Shown: positions 26,969-38,649, numbered from the stretch's first letter. The stretch is DNA of 64,000 bases from Sulfuriferula thiophila (GCF_003864975.1 NZ_BHGL01000033.1:116787-180786), one strand, 5' to 3'. Numbers and translations: made by a program. Notes: generated by a model from the sequence alone, not told the origin.

Positions 26969-27933
26969 GATTTGTTTTCCTGGTTGACCCACATGCGTTG
27001 CAGGGCTGATTGCGCCTGAATGCGGCGTCGTAATATCTGTTCGAAATAGGCTGGATCCTTGGCATGGGTCATTTCGCCCTCACGCGGGAAATGCAGGTCA
27101 TACAAGCGCGAGACCCAGAAGCGCAGGGCAGCTGCACGCAGGGTGATCGGCCATGCGCCGCGCTCTATCGGGGAGAGCGGACGCACGGCATGATAGGCCT
27201 GTAGTAGTGCGGTAGTGCAGGCCGGGTCGAGTTCGCCGTCGTCTGCAGTGCACCAGTCGTTCACAGTGATGGCCACGTCATACAGCCATGCATCGTGGCA
27301 GGCGAAATAGAAGTCGATGACCCCGGATAATGTGTCGCCTTCAAACAGCACGTTATCGCGGAACAGGTCGGCATGGATGACACCACGCGGCAGATCTTGC
27401 AGGCGATGCAGCGCCTGGAATTTGACCTCGGCCTGCAATAATTCTGCAGCATCGGCGCTCAGGAAAGGCAGCAGCTGCGGGCTGGTGGCTTTCCACCAGG
27501 CTGCGCCGCGCTGATTGTCGCGGTGTAGCGTGAAATCTTGTCCGGCCAGATGGATTTGTGCCAGTGCTGCGCCGACGGCTGCGCATTGTGCCGCATTAGG
27601 CTGCGTCAATGATGCGCCAGTGAGTCGGCTGACGATGCTGGCAGGTTTGCCATTGAGTTCGCTTAATAATTCGCCCTGATGGTTGGCAACCGGCTGCGGG
27701 CAAGATACGCCTTTGCTGGCCAGATGATCCATGAGCTGCAGGAAATACGGTAATTCGGCAGGGCTCAGTTTTTCGAACAGGGTCAGCACATATTGGCCCT
27801 GATCGGTGTTGAGGAAATAATTGGTATTTTCTATCCCCGAGGCAATGCCGCGCAAACTGTCGAGCTCGCCAATCGGGTATTGCTTAAGCCAGGTGGATGC
27901 TTCGGTTTCGGTGACGCTGGTAAATACGGACAT
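26965..27933 (-). CDS. thrB: homoserine kinase
   Basis: 322 residues, choline-kinase-like type of ThrB found in beta- and gammaproteobacteria. It phosphorylates homoserine on the route to threonine. The catalytic loop is VIHADLFRDN and the metal-binding Asp is in GVIDFYFA. I use the ATG at 27933 (MSVFTSVT), since the longer frame begins with a TTG. Upstream is a DUF2782 gene and downstream a coupled membrane protein. The other threonine genes are elsewhere. Confidence 0.93.
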   Translation of the reverse strand: MSVFTSVTETEASTWLKQYPIGELDSLRGIASGIENTNYFLNTDQGQYVLTLFEKLSPAELPYFLQLMDHLASKGVSCPQPVANHQGELLSELNGKPASIVSRLTGASLTQPNAAQCAAVGAALAQIHLAGQDFTLHRDNQRGAAWWKATSPQLLPFLSADAAELLQAEVKFQALHRLQDLPRGVIHADLFRDNVLFEGDTLSGVIDFYFACHDAWLYDVAITVNDWCTADDGELDPACTTALLQAYHAVRPLSPIERGAWPITLRAAALRFWVSRLYDLHFPREGEMTHAKDPAYFEQILRRRIQAQSALQRMWVNQENKS

Positions 27934-27988
27934 AAGGCTGGGTATCGTTAGCAAGCGCGGCGGTCATCACCGCGCTGTTTATATTAAA

Positions 27989-28318
27989 TTACCAGGAATG
28001 AATAACCCACATTGGCGGGCGTACCCCTGAATCCAGATTGTCCTGGCGGCTGAATTGCCCATCACCACGCGTGTCGACCAGGTAATAGGGTTTGCCTTTG
28101 GTTGGGGTGACTTTGATCATGTAAACCTTGCCATGAACACTGTACTCTTCAATTTTGGCATCGCCACGCGGCTTGATGGTGATTTGCGGTTCGCCGTCAT
28201 CTGCTGCAACGCCAGGCGGCGGTGGGGCTTCCGGCAATGCCTGCAAATCTGCAGGACGCTCAGCAGCTGCGCTGATTAACGGCAGGCCTAGCACGAGAGC
28301 AGCAATAAGTTTACGCAT
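27989..28318 (-). CDS. exported DUF2782 protein
   Basis: 109 residues with a signal peptide ending near SAAA (about residue 19), a Pro-rich linker and a compact domain of short strands (GKVYMIKVTPTKGKPYYLVD). Family DUF2782 has no known function and is commonly found beside polA and thrB in betaproteobacteria, as here. Confidence 0.82.
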   Translation of the reverse strand: MRKLIAALVLGLPLISAAAERPADLQALPEAPPPPGVAADDGEPQITIKPRGDAKIEEYSVHGKVYMIKVTPTKGKPYYLVDTRGDGQFSRQDNLDSGVRPPMWVIHSW

Positions 28319-28384
28319 GATGACCTCAACTGGTTTTGTAATCGTTCGATTTTAGCAGAGCCATTGCCGTTGCTGATGATAGTC

Positions 28385-29113
28385 TTACAAATAAAGTTGG
28401 ATTTCGCGATCGTGAGCCGATGGTTCAAATCCCTGCTTCTCGTAATGATCAAAAATGGCGCTGACAACGTCTTCCGGGCTGTCGATAAGTTTGATCAGGT
28501 GCATGTCCTCGGGGCTTATCACCCCTTCGGTGACCAGTGTGTTTCTGAACCAGTCGACCAGGCCCATCCAGAAGGGTTTATGCACCAGTATGATAGGGAT
28601 TTTGCGGGTCTTGCCGGTTTGTACCAGCGTGAGCGCTTCCATTAGCTCGTCGAGTGTGCCGAAACCGCCGGGCATGACCACGTAAGCTGAGGCGAACTTG
28701 ACGAACATGACCTTGCGTACGAAGAAGTGGGAAAAGGTCTGGGAGATGTTCTGGTACGGATTATTGTGCTGTTCGTGCGGCAGCTGGATGTTCAGTCCGA
28801 CGCTGGGCGAGGTGCCAAAAAATGCGCCTTTGTTGGCCGCTTCCATGATGCCGGGGCCGCCGCCGGAGATCACTGAAAATCCGGCATCGGACAGTTGGCG
28901 AGCGATGCGTTCGGTGAGCAGGTAATATGGATGGTCTTGCGGGGTGCGCGCGCTGCCGAATATGCTGACTGCCGGGCGAATTTCGCTCAAGCGTTCGGTG
29001 GCTGAGACAAATTCTGACATAATCTCGAACATGCGCCATGATTCGCGTGCATTGTAACTGGCGTGTGCAGCCAGTTCGGGATCGGCGAGGCGGGGTAATT
29101 TTTCTTTATGCAT
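28385..29113 (-). CDS. LOG-family nucleoside monophosphate phosphoribohydrolase
   Basis: 242 residues of the TIGR00730/LOG family. The signature VVMPGGFGTLDE and the phosphate-binding SGGGPGIMEAANKGAF are intact. Relatives release bases from nucleoside 5'-monophosphates, or are moonlighting AMP nucleosidase-like enzymes; the plant homologues activate cytokinins. It is transcribed divergently from polA with only 14 bases between the start codons, so promoters and ribosome sites of each gene lie partly within the other. Confidence 0.9.
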   Translation of the reverse strand: MHKEKLPRLADPELAAHASYNARESWRMFEIMSEFVSATERLSEIRPAVSIFGSARTPQDHPYYLLTERIARQLSDAGFSVISGGGPGIMEAANKGAFFGTSPSVGLNIQLPHEQHNNPYQNISQTFSHFFVRKVMFVKFASAYVVMPGGFGTLDELMEALTLVQTGKTRKIPIILVHKPFWMGLVDWFRNTLVTEGVISPEDMHLIKLIDSPEDVVSAIFDHYEKQGFEPSAHDREIQLYL

Positions 29114-29127
29114 ATTGAGGTAAGTTC

Positions 29128-31845
29128 GTGACTAAAAAGTTGCTGTTAGTAGATGGATCGTCTTATTTATACCGTGCGTTTCATGCCTTACCCGATATGC
29201 GTAATCCGGCCGGCGAGCCAACCAACGCGATTTACGGGGTGCTGAACATGCTGCGGCGTTTGCAAAAAGACATTGCTGCTGATTATAACGCCTGTGTGTT
29301 TGATGCAAAAGGAAAAACCTTTCGCGATGACTGGTATCCTGAGTATAAGGCGCATCGTCCATCCATGCCAGCGGATCTGGCGAGCCAGATTGCCCCGCTG
29401 CATGATGCGATACGGGCGATGGGCTGGCCGCTATTGATGGTGGATGGGGTGGAGGCCGACGATGTGATCGGTACGTTGGCCTGTCAGGCTGCCCAGCAGG
29501 GGGTGGAGACGGTGATCTCTACCGGCGACAAGGATATGGCGCAGCTGGTGGATAAACATATCAGCCTGATTAACACCATGTCGAATGAGGCATTGGATGA
29601 GGCTTCGGTGCTGACAAAATTTGGTGTGCCGCCTAACCGTATTGTGGATTATCTCAGCCTGATCGGTGATGCCGTGGACAATGTGCCTGGGGTGGAAAAA
29701 GTCGGCCCGAAAACAGCAGTGAAATGGCTGAGGCAATTCGATACGCTGGAGCAGTTGATGGCGCATGCGGACGAAATCAAAGGTGCAGTTGGCGATAATT
29801 TGCGCAAGGCGCTGGATTGGCTGCCGATGGCGCGCAAGCTCATTACTATCCGCACTGATGTGCCGCTGGAGCGGACAGTGGCGGATCTGGTTATGCTGCC
29901 GCAGGACAGACCGGCGCTCATGGAATTGTTCACCCATTACAATTTCAGAACCTGGCTGCGCGAGGTGTCCGAGGCGGCGCCTGTGGTCGCAGCAGAAGAG
30001 CATGCGCAAGGGCATTTATTTGCAGCGCCTGCGCAACCGGCACGGCAATACGAAACCCTGCTCACTGTGGCGCAACTGGATGCATGGCTGGTCAAGCTGG
30101 CAAGCGCAGAGCTGGTCAGTGTGGATACGGAAACCACCAGCCTCGATCCGCTGCAAGCGCAATTGGTAGGCGTGTCGCTGGCAATTGAACCACATCACGC
30201 TGCCTATTTGCCGCTGGCACATACCGGGCCGGATGTACCGCAGCAAATTGATTTTGCTACGGCGCTGGCGCGACTGAAGCCATGGCTGGAAGACGCTACT
30301 CGCGCCAAAGTCGGGCAGAATCTGAAATATGATATGCACGTGTTGGCGAATCACGGTATCCACCTTGCTGGCGTGGCGCACGATACCCTGTTGCAGGCTT
30401 ACATCCTGGAATCGCATTTGCCGCGCAATATGGATAGCCTGGCACAGCGGCATCTGGGCGTGGATACCATCAGCTACGAACAAGTAGCGGGTAAGGGGGC
30501 GGCGCAAATCGGCTTTGATCAGGTCGAATTGAGCCGCGCAGCTGAGTACGCGGCGGAAGATGCGGATATTACCTTGCAATTGCATCAGACCTTGTACCCA
30601 CGGATAAGCGTCAATGCGGGGCTGGCTCATGTCTATAATCAGATTGAAATCCCGCTGCTGCCGATTTTGTGGCAAATCGAGCGCAACGGGGTGTTGCTGG
30701 ATAGCGATCTGCTGGCGCAGCAAAGCCATGAACTGGGTCTGACCATGTGCAATCTGGAGCAGCGTGCGTATGAGCAGGCCGGGCAGCCGTTTAATCTGAA
30801 TTCGCCCAAGCAAATTCAGGCTATCCTGTTTGATCAGCTTAAACTGCCGGTGATCAAGAAAACACCGAGCGGCGTACCGTCTACCGACGAAGATGTGTTG
30901 TCGCAACTGGCGGCAGATTACCCGTTGCCGAAAATTTTGCTGGAATACCGTAGTTTGGCCAAGCTCAAGTCCACCTATACCGACAAATTGCCAAAAATGG
31001 TGAATAAGGCCACCGGACGCGTGCATACCAGCTATTCACAGGCGGTAGCGGTGACCGGGCGTTTATCCAGTGTTGAGCCTAATTTGCAGAATATACCGGT
31101 GCGTAGTGCAGAAGGCCGGCGCATCCGCGAGGCGTTTATCGCGGCACCCGGCTGTGTAATTGTGTCTGCTGACTATTCCCAGATTGAGTTGCGCATCATG
31201 GCGCACTTGTCGGGCGATGCAAGTCTGGTTAAAGCCTTTGCCGAAGATGCCGATATCCATAATGCGACAGCGGCGGAGATATTCAGTGTGCCACTCGCGG
31301 AGGTGAGCAGCGAGCAGCGGCGGGTGGCCAAAACCATCAATTTCGGCCTGATTTACGGCATGTCGGCGTTTGGTCTGGCCAGTCAGCTCGGGCTGGAGCG
31401 GTCGGCTGCGCAGGCTTATATTGACCGCTATTTTGTACGCTATCCCGGAGTGGCTGCCTATATGCAGCGCACGCGGGAAAGCGCCCGCAGCCAGGGGTAT
31501 GTGGAGACAGTATTCGGCCGCCGTCTGTGGCTGCCGGAAATCAAGAGTGTCAACAAGCAGCGTCGTGATGGCGCTGAGCGCGCGGCCATCAATGCGCCCA
31601 TGCAAGGTACGGCTGCAGACCTGATCAAGCTGGCGATGATCGCGGTGGCTGGCTGGTTGGCGCGTGAGCAATTGCAGACGCGCATCATTATGCAGGTGCA
31701 TGATGAATTGGTGCTGGAAGTGCCGGAGTCGGAACTGAGTCTGGTGCAGGCGAATTTATCCAACCTGATGTGTCATGTGGCAGAATTGAACGTGCCGTTG
31801 AAAATAGGTTTGGGTATGGGCAAGAACTGGGAAGCTGCGCATTAA
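29128..31845 (+). CDS. polA: DNA polymerase I
   Basis: 905 residues, full length. It combines a 5'-nuclease (about 1-285, LLVDGSSYLYRAFHAL), a 3'-5' exonuclease with intact VDTETTSLDP, and the polymerase domain. Motif A VSADYSQIELR (catalytic Asp682), motif B RRVAKTINFGLIYG and motif C VHDELVLEV are complete, so all three activities are expected. It fills repair gaps and removes Okazaki primers. GTG start at 29128, supported by the immediate start of the nuclease domain. Confidence 0.97.
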   Translation: MTKKLLLVDGSSYLYRAFHALPDMRNPAGEPTNAIYGVLNMLRRLQKDIAADYNACVFDAKGKTFRDDWYPEYKAHRPSMPADLASQIAPLHDAIRAMGWPLLMVDGVEADDVIGTLACQAAQQGVETVISTGDKDMAQLVDKHISLINTMSNEALDEASVLTKFGVPPNRIVDYLSLIGDAVDNVPGVEKVGPKTAVKWLRQFDTLEQLMAHADEIKGAVGDNLRKALDWLPMARKLITIRTDVPLERTVADLVMLPQDRPALMELFTHYNFRTWLREVSEAAPVVAAEEHAQGHLFAAPAQPARQYETLLTVAQLDAWLVKLASAELVSVDTETTSLDPLQAQLVGVSLAIEPHHAAYLPLAHTGPDVPQQIDFATALARLKPWLEDATRAKVGQNLKYDMHVLANHGIHLAGVAHDTLLQAYILESHLPRNMDSLAQRHLGVDTISYEQVAGKGAAQIGFDQVELSRAAEYAAEDADITLQLHQTLYPRISVNAGLAHVYNQIEIPLLPILWQIERNGVLLDSDLLAQQSHELGLTMCNLEQRAYEQAGQPFNLNSPKQIQAILFDQLKLPVIKKTPSGVPSTDEDVLSQLAADYPLPKILLEYRSLAKLKSTYTDKLPKMVNKATGRVHTSYSQAVAVTGRLSSVEPNLQNIPVRSAEGRRIREAFIAAPGCVIVSADYSQIELRIMAHLSGDASLVKAFAEDADIHNATAAEIFSVPLAEVSSEQRRVAKTINFGLIYGMSAFGLASQLGLERSAAQAYIDRYFVRYPGVAAYMQRTRESARSQGYVETVFGRRLWLPEIKSVNKQRRDGAERAAINAPMQGTAADLIKLAMIAVAGWLAREQLQTRIIMQVHDELVLEVPESELSLVQANLSNLMCHVAELNVPLKIGLGMGKNWEAAH

Positions 31846-31883
31846 TTAATGCATGCTGAGTAAGTTAATTTTTCGGGGGTAGT

Positions 31884-32693
31884 ATGAAATTAAAGCAATT
31901 TGCGATTGTTCTGCTGGGCGCGGTATCGGTAGCGGGTTGCCAGACGGTGAATACGACGTCAGGTGGTCTGGTGGGTATCGACCGTCAGCAGCAGATGTCA
32001 CCGCTGGTGTCGAGTGAGTCACTTACGCAGCAAGCAACTTTAACTTATAGCAAATTATTGGGTAAGGAGGCGGGGCAAGGCGCATTGAATCCGAATGCCG
32101 CTCAAACTGCGCGGGTGCGTGCTATTGCCAATCGCCTGATTCCGCAAACAGCGGTGTTTCGCCCGGATGCATTGCGCTGGAAATGGGAAGTCAATGTCAT
32201 TCGCTCGCCTGAAGTAAATGCGTGGTGTATGCCTGGCGGAAAAATTGCCATTTACACGGGCATTATTGATAAATTGAAGCTGAGTGATGACGAAATCGCG
32301 GCGATTTTGGGGCATGAGATAGCGCATGCGTTGCGTGAACATGCTCGCGAGCAGGCATCCGAGCAAAGTCTGGTGCAACTGGGTATGCTGGGTGCGCAAA
32401 TCGGGGGCGTAGGTGGCGGTACCGTAAATATGGCAGGGCAACTGTATAAGGTAGGCGTAGGTTTGCCACACAGCCGTGTCCATGAAACCGAGGCTGATCG
32501 CATGGGTGTGGAGCTGGCGGCGCGCGCTGGCTATGATCCGCGTGCGGCGATAGGCTTGTGGCAGAAAATGAGCCAGTTGGGTGGCAGTCCGCCTGAATTT
32601 CTCAGTACCCATCCGAGCGCGAGTACACGGATACAGGATCTGGAAGTGTATTCGGCGCGTGTGATGCCGCTATATCTGGCTGCGAAGAAGTAA
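31884..32693 (+). CDS. M48-family metalloprotease lipoprotein
   Basis: 269 residues with a lipobox VAGC (Cys19), placing it on the periplasmic face of a membrane. The zinc motif HEIAHALREH and the third ligand Glu in HETEADRMG are complete. It resembles the LoiP/YcaL-type proteases involved in outer-membrane protein quality control. It follows polA by 38 bases. Confidence 0.9.
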   Translation: MKLKQFAIVLLGAVSVAGCQTVNTTSGGLVGIDRQQQMSPLVSSESLTQQATLTYSKLLGKEAGQGALNPNAAQTARVRAIANRLIPQTAVFRPDALRWKWEVNVIRSPEVNAWCMPGGKIAIYTGIIDKLKLSDDEIAAILGHEIAHALREHAREQASEQSLVQLGMLGAQIGGVGGGTVNMAGQLYKVGVGLPHSRVHETEADRMGVELAARAGYDPRAAIGLWQKMSQLGGSPPEFLSTHPSASTRIQDLEVYSARVMPLYLAAKK

Positions 32694-32698
32694 TTTTT

Positions 32699-32727
32699 TT
32701 GACCTAAAGCGTGTTTAGCATTAGTAT
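32699..32727 (+). promoter_or_regulatory. promoter of the ilv operon
   Basis: TTGACC (32699-32704) and TAGTAT (32722-32727) are separated by 17 bases. Transcription near 32734 would start after the ATG at 32731, which supports the later start codon at 32764 for ilvI. Confidence 0.6.
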
Positions 32728-32763
32728 TGAATGTTATTTGGATTAAATGGATTGGCAACTGCA

Positions 32764-34470
32764 ATGGAAATAACTGGCGCTGAGATTACCGTACGTTGCC
32801 TGGCGGATGAGGGTGTCGAATTTGTGTTCGGCTACCCCGGCGGGGCGGTACTCAATATATACGACGCAATTTTCAAACAAGACCGCTTTAAGCACGTGCT
32901 GGTGCGTCATGAACAGGCGGCTGTGCATGCTGCTGACGGTTATGCCCGTTCGACTGGCAAGGTGGGCGTGGCGCTGGTAACTTCCGGCCCGGGCTTGACC
33001 AATGCCGTGACCGGCATCGCTACTGCGTATATGGATTCCATTCCTATGGTGGTGATCAGTGGCCAGGTGCCGACTGGCGCGATCGGTATGGATGCCTTTC
33101 AGGAAGTGGATACCGTCGGTATTACCCGGCCATGCGTGAAACATAACTTCCTGGTCAAGGATATCAAGGACCTGGCGGAAACCATCAAGAAGGCATTCTA
33201 TATTGCCTCTACTGGTCGTCCTGGTCCTGTGCTGGTCGATATCCCCAAGGATATTACTGGGCAACCGTTCCCTTACCTGTATCCCGAATCCGTGACCATG
33301 CGTTCTTATACGCCAGTGGTTAAGGGTCACACCGGACAGATCAAAAAAGCAGCACAGATGCTGTTCGAAGCCAAACGCCCGATGATCTACAGTGGCGGTG
33401 GCGTAGTGCTGGGCAATGCGTCCAAACAGCTGGTTGAGTTGACCAAAATGCTGGGTTTCCCATGTACCAACACGTTGATGGGTTTAGGCGCGTATCCAGC
33501 AACTGACAAGCAGTTTGTCGGCATGCTGGGCATGCATGGTACCTATGAGGCCAACATGGCAATGCAGCACAGTGATGTGTTACTGGCTGTTGGTGCGCGC
33601 TTTGATGATCGCGTTATCGGTTCGCCTGATCACTTTGCGCGTGAAGCACGACGTATTATTCATATCGACATTGATCCATCTTCCATCTCCAAGCGGGTTA
33701 AAGTGGATGTGCCTATTGTGGGTGATGTAGCGGCAGTGCTGGACGAACTGATCAAGCTGATCAAAGCCAGTAAAGAGCGTCGCGATGAAGTTGCTCTGAG
33801 TGCATGGTGGTCGCAGATCGAAGAATGGCGTAGTAAGGATTGCCTGAAATTCGATCGCAGCAGCGATATTATCAAGCCGCAGTATGTGGTAGAAAAACTG
33901 TGGGAAGTTACCAAGGGCGATGCCTTTGTGACTACCGACGTGGGTCAGCATCAAATGTGGGCAGCGCAGTTTTATAAATTCGACCAGCCGCGCCGCTGGG
34001 TGACTTCCGGTGGTCTGGGAACGATGGGCTTCGGTTTGCCCGCGGCAATGGGCGTGCAATTAGCTCACCCAGATGCCAATGTTGCCTGTGTTACCGGTGA
34101 GTCGAGCATACAGATGTGCATACAGGAATTGTCTACCTGCCGCCAATATCATATTCCGCTGAAAATCGTGAATCTGAATAACCGCTACATGGGTATGGTG
34201 CGGCAGTGGCAAGAGTTCTTCTATGGCAATCGTTATGCCGAGTCTTACATGGACTCATTACCTGATTTCGTGAAGCTGGCGGAAGCTTATGGTCACGTGG
34301 GTATGAAAATAGAAAAGCCGGAAGATGTTGAACCGGCCTTGCGCGAAGCTTTTGCACTTAAGGATCGTCTGGTATTTATGGATTTCATTACCGATCAGAC
34401 TGAAAACGTATTCCCTATGGTGCCGGGTGGCGCAGGTATTACTGAAATGATTTTGGCAGAGGAGCTGTGA
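32764..34470 (+). CDS. ilvI: acetolactate synthase large subunit
   Basis: 568 residues, ThDP- and FAD-dependent enzyme condensing two pyruvates, or pyruvate and 2-oxobutyrate, as the first common step to valine, leucine and isoleucine. The catalytic Glu of RHEQAAVHAADGYAR, the FAD-region GVALVTSGPG and the ThDP/Mg segment starting TGESSIQMCIQELST are visible. The start at 32764 matches the family's MEI(T/S)GAEI N-terminus and the promoter position. The stop is two bases before the ATG of ilvH. Confidence 0.96.
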   Translation: MEITGAEITVRCLADEGVEFVFGYPGGAVLNIYDAIFKQDRFKHVLVRHEQAAVHAADGYARSTGKVGVALVTSGPGLTNAVTGIATAYMDSIPMVVISGQVPTGAIGMDAFQEVDTVGITRPCVKHNFLVKDIKDLAETIKKAFYIASTGRPGPVLVDIPKDITGQPFPYLYPESVTMRSYTPVVKGHTGQIKKAAQMLFEAKRPMIYSGGGVVLGNASKQLVELTKMLGFPCTNTLMGLGAYPATDKQFVGMLGMHGTYEANMAMQHSDVLLAVGARFDDRVIGSPDHFAREARRIIHIDIDPSSISKRVKVDVPIVGDVAAVLDELIKLIKASKERRDEVALSAWWSQIEEWRSKDCLKFDRSSDIIKPQYVVEKLWEVTKGDAFVTTDVGQHQMWAAQFYKFDQPRRWVTSGGLGTMGFGLPAAMGVQLAHPDANVACVTGESSIQMCIQELSTCRQYHIPLKIVNLNNRYMGMVRQWQEFFYGNRYAESYMDSLPDFVKLAEAYGHVGMKIEKPEDVEPALREAFALKDRLVFMDFITDQTENVFPMVPGGAGITEMILAEEL

Positions 34471-34472
34471 AC

Positions 34473-34964
34473 ATGCGCCATATTATTTCTATCTTGATGG
34501 AAAACGAAGCGGGTGCTTTATCGCGCGTTGCAGGTTTGTTTTCGGCGCGCGGTTATAATATCGAATCATTGACCGTTGCACCGACGGAAGATGTCACCTT
34601 GTCACGCATGACTATCGTAACGCGTGGCTCGGAAGATGTGATTGAACAAATCGTCAAGCAGCTCAACAAGCTGATTGATGTGGTTAAAATTCTGGATTTG
34701 TCGGATGGCAGTCATATCGAACGCGAGCTGATGCTGGTTAAAGTGCGTGCGTTCGGTAAAGACCGTGAGGAAATGAAACGTATGGCGGATATTTTCCGTG
34801 GTCGTATCATAGACGTCACCGAAAAAACCTACACTATCGAATTAACCGGCCCAGGGACGAAATTGGATGCCTTTATCGAGGCAATTGATCCTGTGGCGAT
34901 TTTGGAAACGGTTCGCACCGGCGCGTCCGGTATCGGACGCGGCGAGCGCATACTGAAAGTTTAA
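34473..34964 (+). CDS. ilvH: acetolactate synthase regulatory subunit
   Basis: 163 residues with an N-terminal ACT domain (HIISILMENEAGALSRVAGL) that binds valine for feedback inhibition and a C-terminal domain beginning RELMLVKV. It activates the large subunit encoded just upstream. AGGAG precedes the ATG by 8 bases; GTG at 34467 is an in-frame alternative. Confidence 0.96.
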   Translation: MRHIISILMENEAGALSRVAGLFSARGYNIESLTVAPTEDVTLSRMTIVTRGSEDVIEQIVKQLNKLIDVVKILDLSDGSHIERELMLVKVRAFGKDREEMKRMADIFRGRIIDVTEKTYTIELTGPGTKLDAFIEAIDPVAILETVRTGASGIGRGERILKV

Positions 34965-34981
34965 GACCATAGCGCGGCTAA

Positions 34982-36040
<1,059 letters not shown>

Positions 36041-36045
36041 TGAAA

Positions 36046-36080
36046 AAAACAAAACGAGGTCGCAGACCTCGTTTTGTTTT
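36046..36080 (+). terminator. strong intrinsic terminator after ilvC
   Basis: A 16-base-pair perfect stem (36046-36061 with 36065-36080) encloses a GCA loop; its U-rich arm ends in GTTTTGTTTT. It begins 5 bases after the ilvC stop and separates ilvIHC from pssA. Confidence 0.9.
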
Positions 36081-36189
36081 GTACTTGCCCAGCGCAAGGT
36101 AGTTGATACTGAACAGAATTCTATTAAATAATAAACTTCACTCACTGAATTTGTATAAGTAGTGATAATCTTGTCTCAGCCAAAATTCA

Positions 36190-36969
36190 ATGTCAGATAA
36201 ACCTATGCCAGATAATCATAGTTACAAACCGTTAATCGGTAATCAGTCGCGTAGCCGCGGGATATACCTGTTGCCGAATTTGTTTACTTCGGCAGCACTG
36301 TTTGCGGGATTTTATGCCATCGTGCAAGCCATGAATGGTCGTTTTGAGCTGGCAGCCGTGGCAATATTTGTCGCGATGGTGCTGGATGGTCTGGATGGAC
36401 GTGTTGCGCGTTTGACGCATACGCAGAGCGCCTTCGGCGCTGAATATGATTCGCTGTCAGATATGGTGTCATTTGGCGTTGCCCCTGCGTTGATTGCCTA
36501 TGTGTGGGCACTCAAAGGCATGGGTAAACTCGGCTGGATGGCGGCATTTGTCTATTGTGTCGGTGCGGCGTTACGCCTGGCGCGATTTAATACGCAGCTG
36601 GATGTGGCGGATAAGCGTTATTTCCAGGGTTTGCCCAGCCCTGCGGCGGCAGCATTGGTTGCCGGCCTGGTGTGGGTAATGAATGAATACGGCATCGCTG
36701 GTAATGATGTGAAGTGGCTGGCATTTGCGGTCACGTTGTTTGCCGGTCTGACCATGGTGAGTAATGTGCGTTACTACAGTGGCAAGGATATTAATTTGCG
36801 CCGTAGCGTACCATTTGTGGTGGTGTTTCTGATTGCGATGGGATTTGTGCTGGTTGCCTACAGTCCACCGGAAATGCTGTTTGGCGTGGTTACTTTGTAC
36901 GCATTATCGGGCTATGTAACGAGTGCATGGTCTTGGATACGCAGAAGTAAAACCAAAGTCAAAGCGTAG
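36190..36969 (+). CDS. pssA: CDP-diacylglycerol-serine O-phosphatidyltransferase
   Basis: 259 residues, membrane enzyme making phosphatidylserine, the precursor of phosphatidylethanolamine. The CDP-alcohol phosphotransferase motif is complete (DGLDGRVAR...G..YDSLSD, about residues 63-90) and some seven membrane helices are visible. The phosphatidylserine decarboxylase partner is not in this window. Placement between ilvC and leuA is common in betaproteobacteria. Confidence 0.95.
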   Translation: MSDKPMPDNHSYKPLIGNQSRSRGIYLLPNLFTSAALFAGFYAIVQAMNGRFELAAVAIFVAMVLDGLDGRVARLTHTQSAFGAEYDSLSDMVSFGVAPALIAYVWALKGMGKLGWMAAFVYCVGAALRLARFNTQLDVADKRYFQGLPSPAAAALVAGLVWVMNEYGIAGNDVKWLAFAVTLFAGLTMVSNVRYYSGKDINLRRSVPFVVVFLIAMGFVLVAYSPPEMLFGVVTLYALSGYVTSAWSWIRRSKTKVKA

Positions 36970-37097
36970 ATATTTCTGAATATCTGCTGTCAGTTGTGCA
37001 TCGCACACTGAATTTCATCCTTACTGACCTTGACTCACGCGCCAGGCAAACACGTGTCTGGCAGCATAATAATCTTTGATTTAGCACGGAGTAAACC

Positions 37098-38636
37098 ATG
37101 AGTAGCGACCATTTAATTATATTCGATACCACTTTGCGTGATGGTGAGCAAAGTCCCGGCGCGTCAATGACGCGTGAAGAGAAAGTTCGTATTGCGCGAC
37201 AGCTGGAGCGTATGCGCGTCGATATTATTGAGGCAGGCTTCCCTGCGGCTTCCAACGGTGATTTTGAATCGGTCAAGGCAGTTGCCGAAGCGGTGAAAGA
37301 CAGTACCGTGTGTGGTTTAGCACGTGCTCTGGAGCGGGATATCCAGCGCGCCGGTGAAGCGTTACGCGGTGCAAATTCATCGCGCATCCACACCTTTATT
37401 GCCACCAGTCCTATCCATATGGAAAAGAAACTGCGCATGTCGCCCGATCAGGTGATCGAGCAGGCAGTCAAGGCAGTAACCTGGGCGCGCAATTATACCG
37501 ATAATGTGGAGTTTTCACCGGAAGATGCCGGACGTTCCGATCTGGACTTCTTATGCAGAGTGCTGGAAGCGGTGATAGATGCCGGCGCCACGACGTTGAA
37601 CATTCCGGATACCGTGGGTTACAGTGTCCCCGGCCAGTTTGGTGATCTGATCCGTAATCTGCGCGAGCGTATTCCGAATTCGGACAAGGCCATATTCTCG
37701 GTGCATTGCCATAACGACCTGGGCCTGGCGGTAGCAAACTCCTTGTCTGCGGTGCTGAATGGTGCGCGTCAGGTGGAGTGCACCGTGAATGGTCTGGGTG
37801 AGCGTGCAGGAAATGCTGCGCTGGAAGAGATCGTGATGGCGGTGCGTACACGTTCGGATGTATTTCAATGCACGACGCGCATTGATACCACGCAGATCGT
37901 GCCAGCTTCGCGTCTGGTTGCGAGCATTACCGGATTTGCCGTACAGCCGAATAAAGCCATAGTCGGCGCTAATGCGTTTGCGCATGAGTCAGGCATTCAT
38001 CAGGACGGCGTGCTCAAACATCGTGAGACGTATGAAATTATGCGTGCTGAAGATGTGGGCTGGAGCGCCAACAAGATGGTGCTGGGCAAGCATTCCGGGC
38101 GTAATGCATTCCGCAGTCGTCTGACTGAATTGGGTATCGATCTGGGTACGGAAGAAGCCGTGAATGCCGCATTTGCGCGTTTTAAGGATCTGGCAGATAA
38201 AAAACACGAGATTTTCGATGAAGACCTGCACGCACTGGTGAGTGAAGAAGCCGCAGCCAACGCGGTAGAGGCTTATAAACTGGTATCACTAAAGGTGTGT
38301 TCGGAAACGGGCGAGGTACCTTATGCCAGCGTAGTCATCAGCGCGCATGGCGAAGAAAAAACCGCCAGCTCTGCAGGTGGCGGCCCGGTCGATGCGACCT
38401 TTAAAGCCATAGAGCAGATTGTGAATAGCAGCGCTGAACTGCAATTATATTCCGTGAACAACATCACTACCGGAACGGATGCGCAGGGTGAAGTCACCGT
38501 GCGCTTGTCCAAAGCAGGCCGAATCGTCAATGGTCAGGGTGCAGATACCGATATCGTCGTGGCATCAGCCGAGGCGTATCTGGATGCATTGAATGGCTTA
38601 TACAATAAATTAGAACGCGCACATCCGCAGATTTGA
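37098..38636 (+). CDS. leuA: 2-isopropylmalate synthase
   Basis: 512 residues. It condenses acetyl-CoA with 2-oxoisovalerate, the first step specific to leucine. The TIM-barrel start [16 protein letters not shown], the metal-site segment [13 protein letters not shown], and the C-terminal allosteric domain (about 390-505) for leucine inhibition are present. A short spacing of 13 bases separates it from slmA. Confidence 0.97.
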   Translation: MSSDHLIIFDTTLRDGEQSPGASMTREEKVRIARQLERMRVDIIEAGFPAASNGDFESVKAVAEAVKDSTVCGLARALERDIQRAGEALRGANSSRIHTFIATSPIHMEKKLRMSPDQVIEQAVKAVTWARNYTDNVEFSPEDAGRSDLDFLCRVLEAVIDAGATTLNIPDTVGYSVPGQFGDLIRNLRERIPNSDKAIFSVHCHNDLGLAVANSLSAVLNGARQVECTVNGLGERAGNAALEEIVMAVRTRSDVFQCTTRIDTTQIVPASRLVASITGFAVQPNKAIVGANAFAHESGIHQDGVLKHRETYEIMRAEDVGWSANKMVLGKHSGRNAFRSRLTELGIDLGTEEAVNAAFARFKDLADKKHEIFDEDLHALVSEEAAANAVEAYKLVSLKVCSETGEVPYASVVISAHGEEKTASSAGGGPVDATFKAIEQIVNSSAELQLYSVNNITTGTDAQGEVTVRLSKAGRIVNGQGADTDIVVASAEAYLDALNGLYNKLERAHPQI

Positions 38637-38649
38637 AAAGGGGTTAGCA

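Noticed and set aside
36968-36985. 7-bp inverted repeat after pssA
   Set aside because: Short, AT-rich, no T-run, so not counted as a terminator.
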